Below are positions 5,491 to 13,887 of a DNA stretch of 13,940 bases, piece by piece. Position numbers and translations under genes: made by a program. The DNA is taken from NCBI GenBank assembly GCA_051881455.1, contig JBJEPX010000023.1:1-13940 (forward strand), read 5' to 3'. Source of the DNA: Fimenecus sp051881455 (GTDB lineage Bacteria; Bacillota; Clostridia; Oscillospirales; Acutalibacteraceae). The notes under the pieces are model-generated. The model was not told the origin of the DNA. It saw nothing but the letters and a program-made list of their open reading frames with translations, and searched no databases. How positions within the stretch are numbered: the stretch's first letter is position 1; every line of letters starts with the position of its first letter.

Positions 5491-8400
5491 TTACTTTTGT
5501 TTAATTGAAAGCATTCCGTTGCGGTGCAAATCAATTGCAATTGCATCATACGCATCCACAGCGCCGTCACGGTTAACATCGGCGGCAGACTGATAAATAT
5601 CACCGTCAATAGTCCCTGTTGCGGTTGCACAATCTGTTACTGCGCTGTAATCCGACGCGTCTATAAGACCGTCGCCGTTCACATCACCGTAAAGTATAAC
5701 CGTAACCGTTTCAAAAACAACAGTGGGGTTCTTTAAGGATATACACTTGACCGTACAGCCTGTTCCCACAAGGTCGCTGTTGGACAAAACCTTATCACCG
5801 CGCATTACAATAATCTGCGCGTCGTCATTTTGAAGCTGACTTCTCAGCTCGGCAACAGTATTTTTTTCCGTATTCAAGCCTATAAGGCAAGGCAAAGCTT
5901 GCGTACGGTCAACAATAAGTCCAACGGCTTCATCAACTATCGGCAATATCTGACTGATTTCAGCCTTTTCAAACCAAACAGAGTATTCAGGCGAAACATA
6001 GCTTTCAACGCCTGCGGAATTTACAGCCTTAAAGGTATAAACAGCCTTTGTATCGGTATCAATGGTCAGTATATTACCGTCTATTTCTCTCCACTCACCG
6101 CCATCGGAATAGTAATATGTAATTCCTGAGGAATAATTCGGAACGGAAAGAGTGAATACAATGGGTTTATCCGTCTGTGCTCCCAAAGCACCTGAAACGC
6201 CAACCTGCAAGATAGGTGTTTGAGATAAATCAAAGAAATTATTTACGGTTAAAAGCACCGTTTTGGATTTGCCGTTATTACCCGTAACCGTTACCAGATG
6301 ATTTCCGTTTTGAGAAACGGTAAAGGAAGTTTTGTCTGTTATGTCAACTCCGTCCATTTTGACCGAAGCAAGTCCCGACGGTCCCACAGAGGTCTCACAG
6401 CTTATTTCATAAGGTGTATCTGTAATTTCCGTTACCGAAGGCGTAAATGTTATGTCGGGCTCTGTGGTATCAATCATAATACGGTAACTGTCGGAGGTAG
6501 TACTCTCTGTGCCTGCTCCGTTAACAGCCATGAAGGAATATACAGCATTGGTGTTTTCTCTAAGATTGAGCTCCGAACCGTCGAACTCATACCAGCCCGT
6601 GCCGTCGGAATAATAATAAGTAATTCCCGACAGGCTTTCCTCCTCCGTGGAGAAATTAAAGCGGACGCCGTCGGCAGTCCAGCGGCCGAAGGTACCGTCA
6701 AATTCCACACGGATAACGGGCTTCTGACGGTCGATTCTAATTATCCGCTGTGTTGTTGCACTTTCAAGTCCGGAATTGCTGATCGCTTTAAATGTATAAG
6801 TATGAATACCCTCTTCGGCGGCGGTAAAGGTATTGCCCGAAAGCTCCTGCCACTCTGTGCCGTCTACACTCACATAATAAGCGTATATTCCGGAAAATGC
6901 CGTGCTTTTCAGCGTAATTTCCACATCGCCTGCAACCCACTTGTTACTTGAATATACAGTTCCGTTGTATTTTGCATCAACAACCACCTTGGAGGGAACG
7001 GTTACATCAATCGTAAAGCCCTCTCCAACAGCGACTGTGGAAACATTTCCCGCACCGTCGGTTGCGCGAACCTCAGCAAAGCCCTTGAAATTCGGGTCTT
7101 TCACAGGCTTCTTGGCATCGGAATAAACCGCCCAATCGGAATATGTATCTGTACTTGCGTTGTACCAGCGGTATTCAATGGCGGCTATACCTGAAACGCC
7201 CTCGTCCTCGGCAGAAACGGTAAGAACTATGCTTTCGTTAAAGAATTTGCCGTAGGAAAGCTCGCTTATAAGCCTTGCAAATCCGCCCTTGTTCTTATGC
7301 TCTACCTCAACGGAAGTAATAACAGGTGCAATTTTATCAATATTGTTTATTTCAATCGACTTTTCACAGAAAAGTCCGTTTTCGGCTGTAATCTTAACCG
7401 TGTATGTACCGTTTTGGGACACTGTAAACGGTGTGAAATTATCGGTGACATCCTCTCCGTTCAAGGTAACAGACTGTATTCCTGAAATGCCTACCGTAAG
7501 ATTTTCCACCGAAATTGTATAATCATTATTTGTAAACTGCGTTACCGAGGGATTAAGAATGAAATCGGGGTTAATACTGTCACGCTGAACAGTATATCCC
7601 ACCGTTGATGCGCTCTCAATATTTACAGAGTTAATTGCTTTGAAATAATATGTTTCAGCCGTATTTTCCGATACTGTCAGCACGTTTGAACTCATATAAG
7701 TCCATTCGGGATTGCTGTCAGTTTTATAATAATATGCTATTCCGTCCATTGGGTGTGTTGCTGACAGAGTAAAGGTGACATCATTGGGAGTCCATCCGCC
7801 CTCATACTCGCCCGTATCCACCGTTACAACAGGCGTTCCGTAAATAATTACAGGGAAATACGCTGTTGCGGACAGCCCCGCGTGGGTATAAATAACAGGG
7901 ATTTGCTGTTCAACATCCAAAAGCATGGGGTCAAACATATCGTCATCAACAATATAATCCGTTATGATTTCAGGCTCTGCATTGCTGTAATTTGCGGTAA
8001 CCTCCAGGCCCTCTAAATCCAACTGAGTTTCGCCCTCTGAATAGATATAACGGGGATTTACAAGGTCAATGCCTGTAACCTTTTTAGATTCAAGCATAAT
8101 GGGAAATACACCGCGATAAGTCTCGCCTGCACGGGTAACGGAAACAAGAATATACTGTTCGTTATCCAATATGCTCTGATTTATTTCGGTAACTTCGTAA
8201 TCGGTAACCTCAACAGAAAAATCGCTGTCCGACCAGCCTGTGGTATCGTAATATCTACCCACATCTTCTTTATTATAGTTAAGAACGACCTTCAATCCGG
8301 TCAAGTCAAGCTCTGTTTCGCCCTCAACATAATTTTTGCGGGTTGGAGCGGTTAAGGTGATGCTGTCCGGCTCTAATTCCACAACCTGAATTTTCTTGAT

Positions 8401-10482
8401 TGCCTCAACATATGAGCCGTCAACCTTAGTTACACCCTCTCTGCCGAACACATACAAATCGGTTTCGCCTGCCGAATTACCCGAGACAACACCGTTGTTA
8501 TCAACCGTTGCAAAAGCATTCTGCTGATTACCGCTTGTGCTGTCCCACGAGCCGGGCCACGGGCGGGCACCCGCATCCGTCAGCACTCCCCAGTGAACAT
8601 TTTTCACGGAAATACGGGAAGGTGAAAAGGTTGCCGTGTATGTACGCGGGAAATCCTTAATAACATAATCGCTGCCGTAAATGGTGGCGCTTGTCAAGGT
8701 GTTTACGCTGTTACCTCGAATGGTTACCTCAACGCTTTTTGAAATTCCGCCGATGGTCGCGGTAATTGTAACGGTCTTTTTATGAAATATGGTAAGACCG
8801 CCTGCATCAACGCCGTAAACCGCGCCTTTATCGCTGACTACAGCAATACTCGGGTCAGAAGATGTCCAAACAACGGTTTCCAAAAGCGCCGTATCGTAAT
8901 CTTCGGGTGTAATGTTATCTACACGCAGAGTTTCAATAGTGCCCTCATAAATATCGGTATCACCTGAAATAGTGAAATCCGTAATCGCGTTACCCGCCGT
9001 TACGGTCATTGAGGTTTCAAGAACCGTCTCACCCTGAGTGGCACGGGCATAAATTGTCATAATACCGCTCTGCTTCGGAGTTAAAATACCGTCGGCGGTA
9101 AGCGTTGCTATACTTGTATCTGCGGGAGTTTCCGCCGTTGCCCAGATTACCTCGTCTGTAAGCGGTTCGGTTATTGCCCACTCACGGAAAACGGAACTAC
9201 TTGTATTCAAGCGGTCGGGTGTTACCTTAATTTGATATTCCGATGATGCATTATTAGGAATAACCGGCTCACCGATAATTTCAATGCCGGAAATCTTTGC
9301 GTCAATCAGCTTGCGGTTTACCGTAACATCAACCGATTTTGATACGCCGCCGATGGTTGCGGTAATCGTTGCGGTTTTGCTGAATGTAAACGCGCCGCTT
9401 CCGCCGTCCAAGCCCGTTACCAAGCCGCTTTGGTCAACAGCCGCTACTGTCGGGTCGGAGCTTTCCCACACAAGGTCGCCCATATACGCACCGGGAGGTG
9501 TTAAATCGGTAATCGCGAGTTGAGTGGTTGCTCCCTCGTCCACCTTTAAAGTACCTGTTATGCTGAAATCCTCAACGGGAAGCTCCGAGGGATCAACTAC
9601 CGTAAATGTAACCTTATCGGTAAATGAGGAATACAAAGCGCTTTCGGGATTAAGGCGCACTGTTACGGTGCCGGGAGATGTAAATGTAACAAGTCCGTCA
9701 GAAGAAACATTGGCGTGCTTTCCCGATTCCGTATCAAAAATCGTGCCGCCCATAGTCCACTTTACGCCCTGCTTTAAACGAACAGGTGTGCAAACACCGT
9801 AAAGCTGAACCTGCGCGCCCACCGCAACGGTTTTCGGTACGCTGTTTTTATTAGTAATGTGCACCGCAGTAGGCGCTACATCGGCAATTACGCTCTTTGT
9901 AACAACAACCTCTACTGTGTCGGTTGCTAAAACGGAGCCGTCTGACGCGTGCATGGTTGCGGTAATCTCCACATTCATATTGTCAAGGGCATTTTTAAGG
10001 CTGTCCGCCAAAGCATCGCCCGCAATACCGCGCACTATGAGCACAATCATATCGTTATTCATATCCGCAAGGTCAATGCCCATAGATTCGCACTGAGATT
10101 GAATCTGACTTTCAATCGCGTCTGCCATAGCGTCGCCCACCAACGGCATGGAACGGATATTTTCATCAATCCACTGGTGAATTATAGCTTCTTTGGAGTA
10201 ATCATAGCCCGTCACCTTACCTGTATCATCTACGCCCGCCAAAAGCGGCAGATTACTTTCCCAAGTGACATACGCTCCCTCGGGAACTTCACCATCCGTT
10301 GCATAGCCCAACTGTATGGAACGGTATTCCTGAACCTCTAACCGTTCCGTAACCTCCACGCCGTCCTTGGTAACAATTAAGGTCACCGAGGCCGCAAGCG
10401 CTGTAAGTCCGGGGAAAAGCATAGTCATTACCAGCACTGCTGAGAGAAACAAACTCAATACTTTGTTTTCTTTTCTTTTCAA
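5491..10482 (-). CDS. secreted multi-Ig-domain protein with C-terminal type I dockerin
   Basis: 1663 residues. Order: Sec signal peptide (1-31: KRK, hydrophobic core, ALA-AS); a BIG2-like Ig domain (33-194) apparently interrupted by a helical stretch (about 94-170); further Ig-like units near 203-296, 303-390, 393-497, 500-590 and 596-702; two Big_3-type domains with Y.EGET.LDL.GL (705-798, 802-880); repeating 'YYY..G.EW...TY.FKA.NS.G.ES' units (884-967, 1166-1250, 1255-1339, 1423-1505) alternating with 'PSVT..T...Y.I...VSQNG' units (971-1047, 1341-1413) and one variant (1052-1165); a pre-dockerin beta module (about 1530-1596); and a dockerin (1597-1657). Both dockerin calcium loops are complete: D1600-N1602-D1604-D1608-D1611 and D1635-N1637-D1639-D1643-D1646. 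No catalytic domain is recognisable. Dockerins bind cohesins on scaffoldins, so this is probably a cell-surface or cellulosome-attached structural, adhesive or carbohydrate-contacting protein. The start is TTG at 10482, with GGAG 10 nt upstream and a good signal peptide immediately after. Confidence 0.88.
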   Translation of the reverse strand: MKRKENKVLSLFLSAVLVMTMLFPGLTALAASVTLIVTKDGVEVTERLEVQEYRSIQLGYATDGEVPEGAYVTWESNLPLLAGVDDTGKVTGYDYSKEAIIHQWIDENIRSMPLVGDAMADAIESQIQSQCESMGIDLADMNNDMIVLIVRGIAGDALADSLKNALDNMNVEITATMHASDGSVLATDTVEVVVTKSVIADVAPTAVHITNKNSVPKTVAVGAQVQLYGVCTPVRLKQGVKWTMGGTIFDTESGKHANVSSDGLVTFTSPGTVTVRLNPESALYSSFTDKVTFTVVDPSELPVEDFSITGTLKVDEGATTQLAITDLTPPGAYMGDLVWESSDPTVAAVDQSGLVTGLDGGSGAFTFSKTATITATIGGVSKSVDVTVNRKLIDAKISGIEIIGEPVIPNNASSEYQIKVTPDRLNTSSSVFREWAITEPLTDEVIWATAETPADTSIATLTADGILTPKQSGIMTIYARATQGETVLETSMTVTAGNAITDFTISGDTDIYEGTIETLRVDNITPEDYDTALLETVVWTSSDPSIAVVSDKGAVYGVDAGGLTIFHKKTVTITATIGGISKSVEVTIRGNSVNTLTSATIYGSDYVIKDFPRTYTATFSPSRISVKNVHWGVLTDAGARPWPGSWDSTSGNQQNAFATVDNNGVVSGNSAGETDLYVFGREGVTKVDGSYVEAIKKIQVVELEPDSITLTAPTRKNYVEGETELDLTGLKVVLNYNKEDVGRYYDTTGWSDSDFSVEVTDYEVTEINQSILDNEQYILVSVTRAGETYRGVFPIMLESKKVTGIDLVNPRYIYSEGETQLDLEGLEVTANYSNAEPEIITDYIVDDDMFDPMLLDVEQQIPVIYTHAGLSATAYFPVIIYGTPVVTVDTGEYEGGWTPNDVTFTLSATHPMDGIAYYYKTDSNPEWTYMSSNVLTVSENTAETYYFKAINSVNIESASTVGYTVQRDSINPDFILNPSVTQFTNNDYTISVENLTVGISGIQSVTLNGEDVTDNFTPFTVSQNGTYTVKITAENGLFCEKSIEINNIDKIAPVITSVEVEHKNKGGFARLISELSYGKFFNESIVLTVSAEDEGVSGIAAIEYRWYNASTDTYSDWAVYSDAKKPVKDPNFKGFAEVRATDGAGNVSTVAVGEGFTIDVTVPSKVVVDAKYNGTVYSSNKWVAGDVEITLKSTAFSGIYAYYVSVDGTEWQELSGNTFTAAEEGIHTYTFKAISNSGLESATTQRIIRIDRQKPVIRVEFDGTFGRWTADGVRFNFSTEEESLSGITYYYSDGTGWYEFDGSELNLRENTNAVYSFMAVNGAGTESTTSDSYRIMIDTTEPDITFTPSVTEITDTPYEISCETSVGPSGLASVKMDGVDITDKTSFTVSQNGNHLVTVTGNNGKSKTVLLTVNNFFDLSQTPILQVGVSGALGAQTDKPIVFTLSVPNYSSGITYYYSDGGEWREIDGNILTIDTDTKAVYTFKAVNSAGVESYVSPEYSVWFEKAEISQILPIVDEAVGLIVDRTQALPCLIGLNTEKNTVAELRSQLQNDDAQIIVMRGDKVLSNSDLVGTGCTVKCISLKNPTVVFETVTVILYGDVNGDGLIDASDYSAVTDCATATGTIDGDIYQSAADVNRDGAVDAYDAIAIDLHRNGMLSIKQK

Positions 10483-10518
10483 AATTCACCATCTCCGAAA
10501 ATAAAAAACTGTCCAAGC

Positions 10519-10539
10519 GATAACTATGTATAGTTTATC
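10519..10539. promoter_or_regulatory. inverted repeat, possible operator of the dockerin-protein gene
   Basis: GATAACTAT and ATAGTTTATC are inverted arms around GT with a single unpaired base. The repeat covers the predicted -10 and start region of the large gene's promoter. It could be a repressor site, or simply AT-rich chance. Confidence 0.3.
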
Positions 10540-10560
10540 AAAATGCTTAAAAATATTCAA
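10532..10560 (-). promoter_or_regulatory. candidate promoter of the dockerin-protein gene
   Basis: Minus strand: TTGAAT (10560-10555), 17-bp spacer, TAAACT (10537-10532). It is weaker than the other promoters here but correctly spaced, and is placed in the 173-bp gene-free interval after the tatD terminator. The leader would be about 45 nt. Confidence 0.4.
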
Positions 10561-10615
10561 TAAACATTTTTACCTTTTTTTGTAATTTTTTTGTTTTTTA
10601 TTTGTAATATTCAGC

Positions 10616-10639
10616 AAAAGAGCCCCAATAGTGGGGCTC
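10616..10639 (-). terminator. terminator-like hairpin after tatD
   Basis: An 8-bp GC-rich perfect stem (10620-10627 with 10632-10639) and a 4-nt loop are followed on the minus strand by TTTTGC. The T-run is short, so termination may be partial. It lies 16 bp after the tatD stop. Confidence 0.65.
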
Positions 10640-10655
10640 CGATTTTCAGATGAAT

Positions 10656-11432
10656 TTATACTGTTTTTGAAATATTGAATAGCTTTCTTGCATTTTTATC
10701 GGTTAAATCAAGAATTTCCTGCGCCGTAACGCCCCGCAATTCCGCGATTTTTTCCGCAGTATACGGAATATGCAAGGAATCGCACCGTTTCCCCCTGAAA
10801 GGCACAGGCGTCATATACGGTGCATCGGTTTCAATAAGGAGACGGTCAGCAGGAACAAATTTTGCTACCTCGCAGGGTTTAACGGCATTTTTAAAGGTAA
10901 CCGCGCCGCCAAGCCCTATATACATACCTATTTTTATAATTTCCTTTGCCATTTCCACACTGCCCGAAAAGCAATGAACAACGCCTTTCGGAGTATGCTT
11001 TTTCAATAAATCCAGCGTATCCTCGTGGGATTCTCTGTCGTGAATTATGACAGGCATATCAAGCTCATTTGCAAGGATTATCTGCTTTTCCAATAATTCA
11101 AGCTGGATTTCACGGCTCTCTTTTTCATAGTGATAATCAAGGCCGATTTCACCGATTGCCACGCATTTTTCATCGGCGGCAAGCGCCTTTATTCTCTCCA
11201 AATCGCCTTCACGGTATTCGTCATTGTCAAGAGGATGAAAGCCCACTGCGCTGTATACAAAATCATATTTGTGGGACAGTTCAACGGCAAATTCCGAGGT
11301 GGGGATATCAACTCCGCAGCAGACAACGCCCGAAATTCCCTTTTCTTTAAAAGAACCGAGCAGTTCGGCACGGTCTGTGTCAAACTGCTCATCGTCATAA
11401 TGTGCGTGTGAATCAAAAATGTTGTGATACAT
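10656..11432 (-). CDS. tatD: TatD-family metal-dependent hydrolase/DNase
   Basis: 258 residues, the usual family length. A cytosolic TIM-barrel amidohydrolase-type enzyme with the metal site FDSHAHYD (His9, His11), EIGLDYHYE (Glu95), IIHDRES (His131), VVHCFSG (His153) and LLIETDAPY (Asp203). Family members are metal-dependent nucleases, acting as 3'-5' exonucleases or on damaged nucleic acid. The ATG at 11432 shares one base with the metG stop (TAATG), so translation is probably coupled. Linkage of metG and tatD is common in Firmicutes, which supports orthology. Confidence 0.93.
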   Translation of the reverse strand: MYHNIFDSHAHYDDEQFDTDRAELLGSFKEKGISGVVCCGVDIPTSEFAVELSHKYDFVYSAVGFHPLDNDEYREGDLERIKALAADEKCVAIGEIGLDYHYEKESREIQLELLEKQIILANELDMPVIIHDRESHEDTLDLLKKHTPKGVVHCFSGSVEMAKEIIKIGMYIGLGGAVTFKNAVKPCEVAKFVPADRLLIETDAPYMTPVPFRGKRCDSLHIPYTAEKIAELRGVTAQEILDLTDKNARKLFNISKTV

Positions 11433-13375
11433 TATCTTATTCTCGCTCCGTTGGGAATACTATCGTCAACAAACATAACCTTTACATCGTCCTCCGAGCA
11501 GTCGGCGGCAAGTATCATACCGTTGCTTTCAACTCCGCAGAGCACGGCAGGTTTAAGGTTTGCAACAACAATAATCTTTTTGCCCTTTAAATCCTCGGGA
11601 GAATACCACTTTGCAATACCGCTCGCCACGATTCTGTCTGTGCCCGTACCGTCGTCAAGAGTGAGCTTTAAAAGCTTTTTAGTTTTTTTAACAGGCTCAC
11701 AGTCCTTAACTTCTGCTACACGAAGCTCAATTTTCATAAAATCTTCAATGCCTATCTGTGCAAGCCCCTCGATTTGAGGAGCCGGAGCATTTTTCTTTGC
11801 TTCCTCCTCTTTTTTTGCCTGCAATTCGGCAATGAGCTTTTCGCCGTCTATTCTTGAGAACAGCGGAGTTGCAGTACCTACCTTAACACCGCTTTGCAGT
11901 CCGCCCCAATTCTGAATACTCTCGTATGTTGCGGCAGGGATATTCATCTGCTCTGCGATTTTAACTGCGGTTTCGGGCATAACAGGTGCAATAAGAGCGG
12001 AGAGAACGCGAATACCCTCCAAAAGATTATAAAGCACTGTGCCCAGCTTTTCTTTCTGTGACTCGTCCTTTGCAAGAGCCCAAGGCATTGTCTCGTCAAT
12101 ATATTTATTGCAACGGCGTGCAAAATTCATTACGCACTCAACTGCGTCGCTCATTTTGTATTCGGAAAGGTTTTTGTCAAACCCAGCAAGCGCTTTTTTT
12201 GCACATTCCTTTAAATCCTCATCAAATTCAGTAGGACAAGAGGGTGCCTGAATAACTCCGTCAAAATACTTATTCTGCATTGCAATGGTACGGTTGACAA
12301 GATTACCGAGAGTATTGGCAAGGTCGGAGTTAAAGCGCTCAATCATAGCCTCATAGGTAATTGAGCCGTCGTTTGCGTGGGGCATCTCAGAAAGAAGATA
12401 GTAACGGACTGCGTCAACACCGAAAATATTTGTAAGGTCATCGGCATAAATTACATTACCCCTTGACTTGCTCATCTTATCCTCACCGAACAAAAGCCAC
12501 GGGTGGCCGTAAACCTGCTTGGGCAACGGCTCGCCGAGAGCCATAAGCATAATGGGCCAGTAAATTGTATGGAATCTTACAATATCCTTACCGATAATGT
12601 GAACATCGGCAGGCCAGTATTTTTTGTATTTGTCCGAGCTTCCGTCGGGGTCATAGCCGAGAGCGGTAATATAGTTTGAAAGTGCGTCAATCCATACATA
12701 TATAACATGCTTATCGTCAAATGTTACGGGAATTCCCCATTTAAAAGAGGTTCTCGATACGCACAAATCCTGAAGTCCCGGCTTTATAAAGTTATTGAGC
12801 ATCTCTTTCTTTCGAGCCTCGGGATAAATGAAGCTTTCGTTGCTCTCAATAAACTCTTCAAGCTGTTTTTGGTATTTTGAAAGGCGGAGAAAATAAGCCT
12901 CCTCCTTTGCCTTTTTAACCTCTCTGCCGCAGTCGGGGCACTTGCCGTCAACTAACTGGCTTTCTGTCCAGAAGGACTCGCAGGGAGTGCAATAAAGCCC
13001 CTCATATTCACTTTTGTAAATATCCCCTTGGTCATAGAGCTTTTTAAATATCTTCTGAACGGTTTTCTCGTGATAATCGTCGGTAGTGCGGATAAAATGA
13101 TCATAAGTTGTGTTCAGCAAATCGCAAATATCCTTAATTTCGCCTGCAACCTTATCAACATATTCCTTAGGTGTTACCCCTGCTTCTTTTGCGTATTCCT
13201 CTATTTTCTGACCGTGCTCGTCAGTTCCTGTCAGAAAGAAAACATCGTAGCCCTGCATTCGTTTGTACCTCGCAATGGCATCGGTCAGCACAATTTCATA
13301 GCTGTTTCCGATATGCGGCTTGCGTGATGTGTACGCAATGGCTGTTGTGATGTAAAACTTTGGCTTTTCACACAT
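11432..13375 (-). CDS. metG: methionyl-tRNA synthetase
   Basis: Charges initiator and elongator tRNA-Met with methionine at the cost of ATP. The 647-residue product is a class I synthetase with HIGN (21-24), a zinc knuckle C129-x2-C132...C146-x2-C149 in the connective domain, KMSKS at 300-304, a helical anticodon-binding domain (about 345-480), a charged linker (510-535), and a C-terminal OB-fold tRNA-binding domain (about 541-647, starting IGIEDFMKIELRVAEV) that also mediates dimerisation in bacteria. The ATG at 13375 is chosen because AAAGGGG lies 8 nt upstream. The 33-residue longer frame opens inside the -35 box and would not be transcribed. First gene of a two-gene operon with tatD. No T-box leader is visible. 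Confidence 0.96.
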   Translation of the reverse strand: MCEKPKFYITTAIAYTSRKPHIGNSYEIVLTDAIARYKRMQGYDVFFLTGTDEHGQKIEEYAKEAGVTPKEYVDKVAGEIKDICDLLNTTYDHFIRTTDDYHEKTVQKIFKKLYDQGDIYKSEYEGLYCTPCESFWTESQLVDGKCPDCGREVKKAKEEAYFLRLSKYQKQLEEFIESNESFIYPEARKKEMLNNFIKPGLQDLCVSRTSFKWGIPVTFDDKHVIYVWIDALSNYITALGYDPDGSSDKYKKYWPADVHIIGKDIVRFHTIYWPIMLMALGEPLPKQVYGHPWLLFGEDKMSKSRGNVIYADDLTNIFGVDAVRYYLLSEMPHANDGSITYEAMIERFNSDLANTLGNLVNRTIAMQNKYFDGVIQAPSCPTEFDEDLKECAKKALAGFDKNLSEYKMSDAVECVMNFARRCNKYIDETMPWALAKDESQKEKLGTVLYNLLEGIRVLSALIAPVMPETAVKIAEQMNIPAATYESIQNWGGLQSGVKVGTATPLFSRIDGEKLIAELQAKKEEEAKKNAPAPQIEGLAQIGIEDFMKIELRVAEVKDCEPVKKTKKLLKLTLDDGTGTDRIVASGIAKWYSPEDLKGKKIIVVANLKPAVLCGVESNGMILAADCSEDDVKVMFVDDSIPNGARIR

Positions 13376-13445
13376 AGAAAACGCCCCTTTCTGAAAAATT
13401 CGCGGCAAGTCCTGAATATTATATGTTTTACCGCATATACATTGT

Positions 13446-13474
13446 ATTATACTAAACATTGCCAATATTTTCAA
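13446..13474 (-). promoter_or_regulatory. promoter of the metG-tatD operon
   Basis: Minus strand: TTGAAA (13474-13469), 17-bp spacer, perfect TATAAT (13451-13446). The start near 13439 gives a leader of about 65 nt with no sign of a T-box or S-box fold. Confidence 0.85.
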
Positions 13475-13529
13475 GGAGTTTATTACGATTATTTATGACG
13501 GTGCAGTATAAATATGTATATAATGTAGA

Positions 13530-13609
13530 GTAATGGTTTTTAAAAATTTTAAAAAAACGCAAAAATTTTTAAAAAATATGTTGACAACCGAAACTTAATG
13601 TGGTAAATT
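13530..13609 (+). promoter_or_regulatory. strong promoter with UP-like element for the tRNA cluster
   Basis: TTGACA (13581-13586), 17-bp spacer, TAAATT (13604-13609), preceded by A/T tracts at about 13530-13580 resembling an UP element. Such promoters are usual for stable RNA operons. The 267-bp interval between the metG start and the first tRNA holds only this and the divergent metG promoter. Confidence 0.75.
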
Positions 13610-13641
13610 ATATGAGCCGCTGAAAACAGCAGCAAAAATGT

Positions 13642-13717
13642 GGGAGCATAGCTCAGCTGGGAGAGCATCTGCCTTACAAGCAGAGGGTCACAGGTTCGAG
13701 CCCTGTTGTTCCCACCA
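13642..13717 (+). tRNA. tRNA-Val (TAC)
   Basis: Complete cloverleaf: acceptor GGGAGCA pairs with TGTTCCC (one G-U pair), D arm GCTC...GAGC, anticodon stem TCTGC/GCAGA with loop CTTACAA (anticodon TAC at 13675-13677), T arm ACAGG-TTCGAGC-CCTGT, discriminator A and encoded CCA. First gene of the cluster. Confidence 0.97.
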
Positions 13718-13720
13718 CTT

Positions 13721-13797
13721 GGCCCGGTAGTTCAGTTGGTTAGAACGCTAGCCTGTCACGCTAGAGGTCGACGGTTCGAGCCCGTTCCGGGTCGCCA
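13721..13797 (+). tRNA. tRNA-Asp (GTC)
   Basis: Acceptor GGCCCGG pairs with CCGGGTC, anticodon stem CTAGC/GCTAG with loop CTGTCAC (anticodon GTC at 13755-13757), T arm with TTCGAGC, discriminator G (typical for Asp) and encoded CCA. It begins 3 nt after the previous tRNA's CCA. Confidence 0.97.
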
Positions 13798-13803
13798 TTT
13801 TTT

Positions 13804-13879
<76 letters not shown>

Positions 13880-13887
13880 TTTTTCAT

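Noticed and set aside
6298..6951. 217-codon open frame on the plus strand, antisense to the large gene
   Set aside because: The encoded sequence is cysteine- and arginine-rich without domain character and has no promoter or ribosome binding site. It is a frame shadow of the Ig-repeat gene.
5491..10482. CRISPR-like or tandem DNA repeats inside the large gene
   Set aside because: The repetition is at protein level with diverged DNA and irregular spacing, as expected of Ig-domain arrays, not direct DNA repeats with spacers.
10289..10516. Alternative frame beginning ATGGTGAAT close to the ribosome binding site of the large gene
   Set aside because: It is out of frame with the signal peptide and dockerin protein and yields a 75-residue product with no recognisable features.
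13376..13440. T-box or SAM riboswitch in the metG leader
   Set aside because: The leader is only about 65 nt and contains no T-box sequence (AGGGTGG-ACCGCG) or S-box-like helices.
13376..13474. Thirty-three-residue N-terminal extension of methionyl-tRNA synthetase
   Set aside because: The TTG at 13474 is part of the -35 box of the metG promoter, and family members start near the ATG at 13375.
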